This document shows, piece after piece, positions 59,563 to 64,000 of a stretch of DNA of 64,000 bases. Source of the stretch: an uncultured Collinsella sp. (GTDB lineage: Bacteria > Actinomycetota > Coriobacteriia > Coriobacteriales > Coriobacteriaceae). The position numbers were made by a program, and so were the translations under genes. The stretch's first letter is position 1; every line of letters starts with the position of its first letter. A model generated the notes under the pieces. It ran no database searches. It was not told the origin of the DNA and worked only from the letters and a program-made list of their open reading frames with translations. The stretch is from positions 29,718-93,717 of the forward strand of contig CAKTWK010000004.1 in assembly GCA_934630735.1 (NCBI GenBank), in the 5' to 3' direction.

Positions 59563-59716
59563 TGGCAAAGTCAGCGAGCGCCACCCAGAGCGAACAAGTT
59601 GGCATGAAAAAGGCAAGGCATAGACCTTCTGGTCATGCCTTGCCTTTTGAATGACAAATTGCCGCTCTGGGTGGCGCGCAGCGTCGAGCATTGCGCGGTT
59701 TGGTAAAACCGCGCAA
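59563..59716. repeat. Structured repeat, family 6 (copy 3)
   Basis: Begins GTCAGCGAGCG, has arms GCGCCACCCAGAGCG / CGCTCTGGGTGGCGC, inner stem AAGGCAAGGCAT...ATGCCTTGCCTT, and tail CAGCGTCGAGCA followed by GCGCGGTTTGGTAAAACCGCGC. On the minus strand the tail hairpin stands right after the SRP RNA and a T-rich stretch, so it may end that transcript. With the SRP RNA and the repeats at 59885, 59974 and 60184 it accounts for the gene-free 59440-60269. Confidence 0.7.
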
Positions 59717-59727
59717 AAAGAAAGCCC

Positions 59728-59834
59728 GTGCGCTCGATGGATTCGGATGCCCGACAGAGGCTCCTTATGGCTGCTTCCTTCCGGACCTGACCAGATTCGG
59801 AACATGTCGTCATCCGAACCCATCGAACGCGCTA
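59728..59834 (-). ncRNA. ffs: Small signal recognition particle RNA (4.5S-like)
   Basis: The minus strand contains the conserved domain IV GGTCAGGTCCGGAAGGAAGC (about 59792-59773), bounded by a long stem: GCGTTCGATGGGTTCGGATG on one side pairs with CATCCGAATCCATCGAGCGC on the other. About 107 nt, lacking an Alu domain, as in most non-Firmicute bacteria. It binds Ffh for co-translational targeting. A -10-like TAAGAT lies just upstream (minus strand). Confidence 0.93.
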
Positions 59835-59884
59835 GGCGCTCGATATATCTTACCCGCTCCCGCCCGATGGGGCAAGGTAGCTAA

Positions 59885-59954
59885 TTTGGGACGAGGCTTT
59901 TTTGACTACTCGGGCAATCGAATCGGCAAGTAGTCAAAATAGCCCCGTTCCAAA
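59885..59954. repeat. Inverted repeat, 26-bp arms
   Basis: Arms starting TTTGGGACGAGGCTTTTTTG (59885-59910) and near-complement (59929-59954), 18-nt loop. Degenerate relatives of the arm (GGGGCTATTTTG) are seen near 28972. Function unknown. Confidence 0.55.
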
Positions 59955-59973
59955 AAGACTGGTCTGACGCTGT

Positions 59974-60133
59974 GCCACGAAAGTGGCCTATCTACTACGT
60001 TTAAGCCGCAGGGGTCAACCATAGCCGGCTTTTTCGAAAACCGGCAAGCTCTCTACCTGCGGTTTTATTTTTGCAAATTCCGAGATGGTCGAGGGTGGCC
60101 GGTTAAACGTAGTAGATGGCCGCATTTCGTGGC
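59974..60133. repeat. Long inverted-repeat element, family 3 (copy 3)
   Basis: Arms GCCACGAAAGTGGCCTATCT... and complement ending CATTTCGTGGC, with CTACTACGTTTAA inside the left arm and TTAAACGTAGTAG in the right. The core ACCGCAGGTAGAGAGCTTGC is here on the minus strand, opposite to copies 1 and 2. Confidence 0.8.
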
Positions 60134-60183
60134 GGACGGTCCGACCCAAGGCACAAGGCGGCCAGCCTCGGATGACCATTCAC

Positions 60184-60253
60184 GAAGTTGCGGTGGAATA
60201 CGGACTGAATTGGCCCCTTAAAGGCAAAAACACTCCGTATTTCACCGCAACTT
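60184..60253. repeat. Palindromic element, family 2 (copy 3)
   Basis: GAAGTTGCGGTGGAATACGG (60184-60203) and complement (60234-60253) with an inner AT-rich loop. Ends 16 bp before the stop of the TadA-glycerate kinase gene. Confidence 0.75.
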
Positions 60254-60269
60254 ATCGAGGGGATGGGTT

Positions 60270-62051
60270 TTAGAGGCGAGCGAGGTCGTAGGCTTGGGCG
60301 GCTGCTTCACCGGCGCAGATGAGGTTGGTTGTGGCTTCTTGCGGATTGAGTGCCTGCTCCAGGTCCATGGGCTTGCGGCAGATCGGAAGCACCAAGTCGA
60401 TGCCCTGCTCATACACCGCGTCCAGATAGTCGGCGCGACCGCCCACGACAGCGGCCACCGGCTTGCCATATCGCTTGGCGCGGCGGGCCACACCCACCGG
60501 CGCTTTGCCGGCGGCGGATTGCTCGTCCATATTGCCCTCGCCCGTTATGACCAGGTCGACATCGCGCACGCGCGCGTCAAATCCCACGAGATCGAGCACC
60601 GTCTCCACGCCCGAACGCAGCTCCGCGCCGAGCGCCAGCAGCGCGGCGCCCAGGCCACCGGCAGCGCCCGCGCCGGGCACGCCGAGCACCGAGCCAAATG
60701 TCCGTGCGCCCTCGGGTGTGCACAACAACCCCTGGGCTCGAGCTCCGGCAATCTCAGCGTCGAGCAAGCGACCGTAGCCGACCATCCAGCTGTCGCACCT
60801 ATTCAGCGCCTCGGCATCATCCGCCGGCAGGCCCTTCTGCCCACCGAACACCGCCAGAGCGCCTCGGCGTCCCACGAGTGGATTCTCTACATCGGAAAGC
60901 ACCACGACACGCGCACCGTTCAGCGCCCGAAGCGCTGGCGCCAAATCGATACTCACCACGTGTTCGAGACCCGCAAGACCGGGGGCGACATCGCAGCCCC
61001 GATCATCGACCACACGCGCGCCCAGCGCCTGCAGCATGCCGGCGCCACCGTCGTTGGTGGCGCTGCCGCCCAAGCCAATATAGATAGTCTTTGCCCCGGC
61101 ACGAACCGCACGGAGCATCAGCTCGCCCACGCCATAGGTTGTAGCAGCCAGCGCCGAAAACTCCGTGCAAGGCGAATACCCAATGCCGGCCGCCTCGGCC
61201 ATCTCGATGACCGCGGACTCGCGCTCGACATCAACCAGCATCCGGGCAGGCACACGCTTGCCCAAGGGACCTGCCACCTCGCAGGTCACAATCTCACCGC
61301 CGCACGCGGCAACGGCATCGAGCGTTCCCTCGCCACCATCTGCCAGCGGCAGAGCGCTCAGCTCGGCATCGGGCCAAACGCGGCGCACGCCTTCGGCAGC
61401 GGCCTCCTCCGCCTGTGCACTCGACACGCTACCCTTAAAGGAATCAATCGCCAACAGCACACGGCGGGGCCGGCGGCACGCGGCACCAAAATCGACCGCC
61501 TCAACGGCAATATCTTCGGCACACGCGAGCGCCTCGGCATGAGCGGCATGCGCCTCAAGATCGGCCCCACAACCGCAGCCAGCACCATCGGTGCCACGCA
61601 GCTCACTAAAATAGCTGCTCAACACCTCACGACACTCGTCTGCCAGCACGCCGGCGGTCACATTAAACCGATGATTCAGGCGCGAGTCGGCATTCAAATC
61701 GTATAGGGATCCCAACGCGCCCGCCTTGGCGTCGCTCGCGCCATACACGCAGCGCCCCACGCGCGCGTTGACCATAAGCCCCGCACACATGCAACAGGGC
61801 TCGAGCGTCACGTAGACCGTACAGTCGGAAAGGCGCCAGCGGCCAAGCGCCTGGGCAGCGGCGCACAGGGCCACGAACTCTGCATGCGCCGAAGGGTCCT
61901 GGTCGAGCTCGCGACGATTATGCGCCCTCGCGACGATCTCACCCGCACGCACCACTACGGCACCGATCGGCACCTCGCCCACCGCAGCAGCGGCACACGC
62001 CTCCGCCAGCGCCTCGCGCATGAACTTCTCATCGATTCCGGTGCTCGTCAT
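60270..62051 (-). CDS. tadA: Fusion of TadA-type tRNA adenosine deaminase and glycerate kinase
   Basis: 593 residues. Residues 1-150 are a complete TadA: zinc ligands H56 (HAE, with E58 as proton shuttle) and C86/C89 (PCCMC), with FMREALAEA and the C-terminal FSELR. TadA makes inosine-34 in tRNA-Arg. A linker (about 151-195, with GCGCG) leads to a full glycerate kinase of the GlxK/GarK family (197-593): VLLAIDSFKGSVSSAQA, PLADGGEGT, IGLGGSATNDGGAGMLQALG, DLVITGEGNMDEQS. GGGGAGG lies six bases before the ATG. No stop or frameshift separates the two halves, so one polypeptide is expected. The activities are unrelated. Confidence 0.88.
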   Translation of the reverse strand: MTSTGIDEKFMREALAEACAAAAVGEVPIGAVVVRAGEIVARAHNRRELDQDPSAHAEFVALCAAAQALGRWRLSDCTVYVTLEPCCMCAGLMVNARVGRCVYGASDAKAGALGSLYDLNADSRLNHRFNVTAGVLADECREVLSSYFSELRGTDGAGCGCGADLEAHAAHAEALACAEDIAVEAVDFGAACRRPRRVLLAIDSFKGSVSSAQAEEAAAEGVRRVWPDAELSALPLADGGEGTLDAVAACGGEIVTCEVAGPLGKRVPARMLVDVERESAVIEMAEAAGIGYSPCTEFSALAATTYGVGELMLRAVRAGAKTIYIGLGGSATNDGGAGMLQALGARVVDDRGCDVAPGLAGLEHVVSIDLAPALRALNGARVVVLSDVENPLVGRRGALAVFGGQKGLPADDAEALNRCDSWMVGYGRLLDAEIAGARAQGLLCTPEGARTFGSVLGVPGAGAAGGLGAALLALGAELRSGVETVLDLVGFDARVRDVDLVITGEGNMDEQSAAGKAPVGVARRAKRYGKPVAAVVGGRADYLDAVYEQGIDLVLPICRKPMDLEQALNPQEATTNLICAGEAAAQAYDLARL

Positions 62052-62102
62052 CGTTCGCCTCCCCTGTTGCAAATCCAAAACGATGCTATCATTACGACTC
62101 AC

Positions 62103-62192
62103 GGAGAGATGGCAGAGCGGTTGAATGCGGCGGTCTTGAAAACCGTTGAGCGCGAGAGCGTTCCGGGGGTTCGAATCCCCCTCTCTCCGCCA
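62103..62192 (+). tRNA. tRNA-Ser (UGA)
   Basis: 90 nt including encoded CCA. Acceptor GGAGAGA / TCTCTCC, anticodon loop CTTGAAA with anticodon TGA at 62137-62139, long variable arm typical of serine tRNA, T-loop GGTTCGAATCC. It lies between the divergently placed tadA fusion and the convergent TetR gene. Confidence 0.97.
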
Positions 62193-62195
62193 CTC

Positions 62196-62780
62196 TTAGT
62201 GACTCACCGGCGTCATGGTCCGCTCGAACAACGCATCGACCACGTCGGCGATTTCGGATCGGCGCTCTAGTACGTGGCCCGATTCCCACCACATGGTAAA
62301 GAGCCGAATAATGCCGCCGGCGACAAACTCAGACGTTGTCTCGAGCGATACGGGCGCGAGCGCGTCCTCGTCAAGCGCGCTCATCACGCGTCCGCGTATG
62401 GAGCGCGCGATGCGGTCGCAAATCATGCTGGTCAGCATACCCGACATACTGCTCGCCAAAATGTTATCCATGAGCCGCTCATGCGCCAGAATCAGATCCA
62501 TGGCATCGGCGAACACTTCGTGGCGAAGCGCTCGCACGTCCTCGGCGCCCTCCGCGCCATCCGCATCGGCTCGCTTTTGCGGTAGGCCCGACATGAGTTC
62601 ATCGATATAGAAGGCAAAGTAATCGTTTTTGTCGCGGAAGTGCTTGTAGAACGTCGTCCGACGAATCATAGCGCGGTCGCACAGCATGGCAACCGTCACG
62701 TCCTCAAACCGATGCTCTTCGAGCAGCTCAGTAAAGGCCTCGAACAGGGCCCGATAGGTTTTCTTGATGCGAAGGTCCAT
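62196..62780 (-). CDS. TetR-family regulator
   Basis: 194 residues. The N-terminal HTH is KTYRALFEAFTELLEEHRFEDVTVAMLCDRAMIRRTTFYKHFRDKNDYF, with the classical TTFYKHF recognition-helix end. The C-terminal all-helical ligand domain resembles TetR_C families without known ligand. GAGGAGGG precedes the ATG. The longer frame upstream is antisense to the lemA leader and is rejected. Divergent from lemA, 211 bp apart; may regulate it or itself. The stop lies 4 bp after the tRNA-Ser 3' end on the opposite strand. Confidence 0.85.
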   Translation of the reverse strand: MDLRIKKTYRALFEAFTELLEEHRFEDVTVAMLCDRAMIRRTTFYKHFRDKNDYFAFYIDELMSGLPQKRADADGAEGAEDVRALRHEVFADAMDLILAHERLMDNILASSMSGMLTSMICDRIARSIRGRVMSALDEDALAPVSLETTSEFVAGGIIRLFTMWWESGHVLERRSEIADVVDALFERTMTPVSH

Positions 62781-62991
62781 ACGTATCGCCCTCCTCAAGG
62801 AAAAGACAGCGCTCACTAATCTGTCGCATATCTTACACCTGTATCGCCCACCCTTGGCGAATGGCCTCACCTTGGTGGAAACATAACGCTTACCGGAAAG
62901 TTCGGTATCGCCAAAGGTTGCGGGTATACTAGTAGCGTTACACCAACGGCAGCCGGCGGAAGACGCCGCGGCCATTCGAAACGGAGACACC

Positions 62992-63543
62992 ATGATTCCC
63001 GTCATCATCGGTATCGTTGTTGTCGTTGTGATTGTCTGCGCCATCGCTGGCATCTACAACAACATGGTCACCAGGCGCAATCGCATTGATAACGCCTGGC
63101 AGAACATCGACACGCAGCTGCAGCGCCGCAACGACCTGATCCCTAACCTAGTCGAGACCGTCAAGGGCTACGCTAAACACGAGCAGGACACGCTTGCCGC
63201 CGTGGTCAACGCGCGCAACGCCGCCGTGAGCGCCACCACGCCCGAAGCCAAGATGGAAGCCGACAACGTGCTGACCGGCGCCCTGCGCCAGCTCTTCGCC
63301 GTGGCCGAGGCTTACCCCGATCTTAAGGCGAACACCAAGTTTACGCAGCTCCAAGCCACGCTCGAAGACACCGAGAACAAGGTGAGCTACGCGCGCCAGA
63401 GCTACAACGACTGCGTGCTTAGCTACAACAACGCCATCCAGACGTTCCCTGCCGTTATCTTTGCCGGCATCTTCCAGTTTAAGGAGCGCCAGGGCTTTGA
63501 GGCAGCCGAGGCCGCCCGCCAGGCACCGACCGTCAAGTTCTAA
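62992..63543 (+). CDS. LemA-family protein
   Basis: 183 residues. One N-terminal transmembrane helix (VIIGIVVVVVIVCAIAGIYNNMV) and then the LemA fold: RRNRIDNAWQNIDTQLQRRNDLIPNLVETVKGYAKHE, YPDLKANTKFTQLQATLEDTENKVSYARQSYN and FNxxxxxFPAVIFAG-like end (NAIQTFPAVIFAGIFQF). Membrane protein of unknown biochemical role. GGAGACACC lies before the ATG. The last residues (EAARQAPTVKF) match the usual LemA ending, so the gene is complete. Confidence 0.92.
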   Translation: MIPVIIGIVVVVVIVCAIAGIYNNMVTRRNRIDNAWQNIDTQLQRRNDLIPNLVETVKGYAKHEQDTLAAVVNARNAAVSATTPEAKMEADNVLTGALRQLFAVAEAYPDLKANTKFTQLQATLEDTENKVSYARQSYNDCVLSYNNAIQTFPAVIFAGIFQFKERQGFEAAEAARQAPTVKF

Positions 63544-63579
63544 CAAGTTGGCAACGCATCCTGAATCGGCTATATGCAT

Positions 63580-63625
63580 AAACCGCTCCGTCGAATGCAT
63601 ACTTCGACGGAGCGGTTTCCTTTTT
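63580..63625 (+). terminator. Terminator after lemA
   Basis: AAACCGCTCCGTCGA / TCGACGGAGCGGTTT stem, 9-nt loop, followed by CCTTTTT. Confidence 0.85.
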
Positions 63626-63649
63626 CGCGTAGGTCCCCCTCTAAGCGCC

Positions 63650-63850
63650 GTGCATTTTTGGGAGTATTCAACATAACCAAGAGCATCGGGCGCCATGACG
63701 AAGGCCAAAGACCGCGAATATCCCTGCAAATCAAGTGCTGTCGGCCCATAACCCCGCCTATTATTCGCGAAAAGCATCGACGAGCACGGATTTTTGCCCG
63801 AACGTCGGTATGCAGGGGCCTTCGATTGCAGAATACTCGCAAAAATGCAC
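63650..63850. repeat. Long-range inverted repeat, 20-bp arms
   Basis: GTGCATTTTTGGGAGTATTC (63650-63669) and near-complement (63831-63850, one mismatch), 161 bp apart. Size and layout resemble family 3 elements, but arms and core differ. No gene seen in 63544-64000. Confidence 0.55.
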
Positions 63851-63886
63851 GTCGCCACCGCCCCCACATGGCACGAAGCAAAAATC

Positions 63887-63912
63887 AAAACCACCCCTAA
63901 AAGGGGTGGTTT
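63887..63912 (-). terminator. Terminator for a minus-strand unit entering from the right
   Basis: AAAACCACCCCT / AGGGGTGGTTT stem with a 3-nt loop; on the minus strand it is followed by GATTTTTGC. It implies a minus-strand transcript lying beyond 63912. Confidence 0.7.
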
Positions 63913-64000
63913 GCTCTTAGGGTATAACCCTTGGATTTCCGGCACGCGTCTAAAGGCGCCGGCCCTCACGGGGTTCGGGCCGCACTGCAGGTTGACCCGT
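63913..64000 (-). other. Unassigned window edge, possible 3' end of an RNA or gene
   Basis: GC-rich with short stems (GGCGCCGGCC, GGCCGCAC). Read on the minus strand, it precedes a good terminator but gives no recognisable protein in three frames. It could be the tail of a structured RNA or a truncated gene continuing past 64000. Confidence 0.3.

Noticed and set aside
59554..59823. Small frames over the SRP RNA and family 6 repeat
   Set aside because: The region is explained by the SRP RNA fold and the repeat; coding there is not credible.
63148..63969. 273-codon minus-strand frame opposite lemA and through the repeat and terminators
   Set aside because: Runs through the lemA gene, two terminators and an inverted repeat; no domain.
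1..64000. Prophage, conjugative element or insertion sequence
   Set aside because: No integrase, transposase, relaxase, capsid or terminase frame was recognised, and the tRNA-Ser gene shows no nearby direct repeat of its 3' end.

Overview
The window is GC-rich, Gram-positive-style chromosomal DNA. Genes begin with strong AAGGAG/GGGAGG ribosome sites. It carries a lipoteichoic-acid-synthase-like enzyme, an LAxTG-type sortase substrate, many PTS systems and a short SRP RNA. Together these point to a host-associated actinobacterium of the class Coriobacteriia, most likely Collinsella or a close relative. This is inference from content; no 16S gene is present. About 45 protein genes, one tRNA-Ser and the SRP RNA are supported. 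No integrase, phage, plasmid origin, CRISPR array or transposase was seen.

Layout. 0.2-6.3 kb: a gallate-decarboxylase-like (Lpd) locus with a DASS carboxylate transporter, UbiD/LpdC decarboxylase, UbiX/LpdB flavin prenyltransferase and MerR regulator. Facing the same way upstream is an unusual fusion of an LpdD-like prenyl-FMN chaperone domain to an isopentenyl-diphosphate-isomerase-like Nudix domain. A shared 19-bp operator-like palindrome precedes the transporter and the fusion gene. 6.4-16 kb: an MFS exporter and two convergent alpha-glucoside cassettes, each with a GH4 6-phospho-glycosidase, a PTS IICB and an RpiR regulator. 16-19.4 kb: LMW phosphatase, AAA/DUF4143 ATPase, TIGR04076 protein, pyridoxamine kinase. 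19.9-24.2 kb: MarR plus a heterodimeric ABC exporter. 24.4-28.8 kb: LysR with a divergent SDR / OFA-type MFS / Gfo-Idh-MocA cluster. 29.2-32.3 kb: Tex and a zinc-ribbon DUF6273-like membrane protein. 32.6-37.8 kb: Ula-type PTS IIA/IIB/IIC bracketed by two fructose-6-phosphate-aldolase-like genes, with a divergent DeoR regulator. 37.8-41.3 kb: HAD phosphatase and RlmKL. 41.4-46.1 kb: Kup K+ transporter, a small membrane protein, a truncated KdpD-like kinase and KdpE. 46.3-54.2 kb: nitroreductase, LTA-synthase-like sulfatase and a 1362-residue anchored surface protein. 55-59.4 kb: flavodoxin and a second heterodimeric ABC exporter. 59.7-63.5 kb: SRP RNA, a TadA-glycerate kinase fusion, tRNA-Ser(UGA), TetR and LemA.

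The second theme is an unusual density of dispersed palindromic repeats. At least seven families recur in the intergenic gaps, often touching stop codons. They include three copies of a ~160-bp inverted-repeat element with a conserved core, and a 62-bp-period array of palindromes next to the surface-protein gene. That gene is bracketed by oppositely oriented copies of the same repeat types. The most novel protein-level observations are the LpdD-isomerase fusion, the TadA-glycerate kinase fusion and the apparently degenerate RlmL half of RlmKL. Everything here was read by eye; no database search was run.
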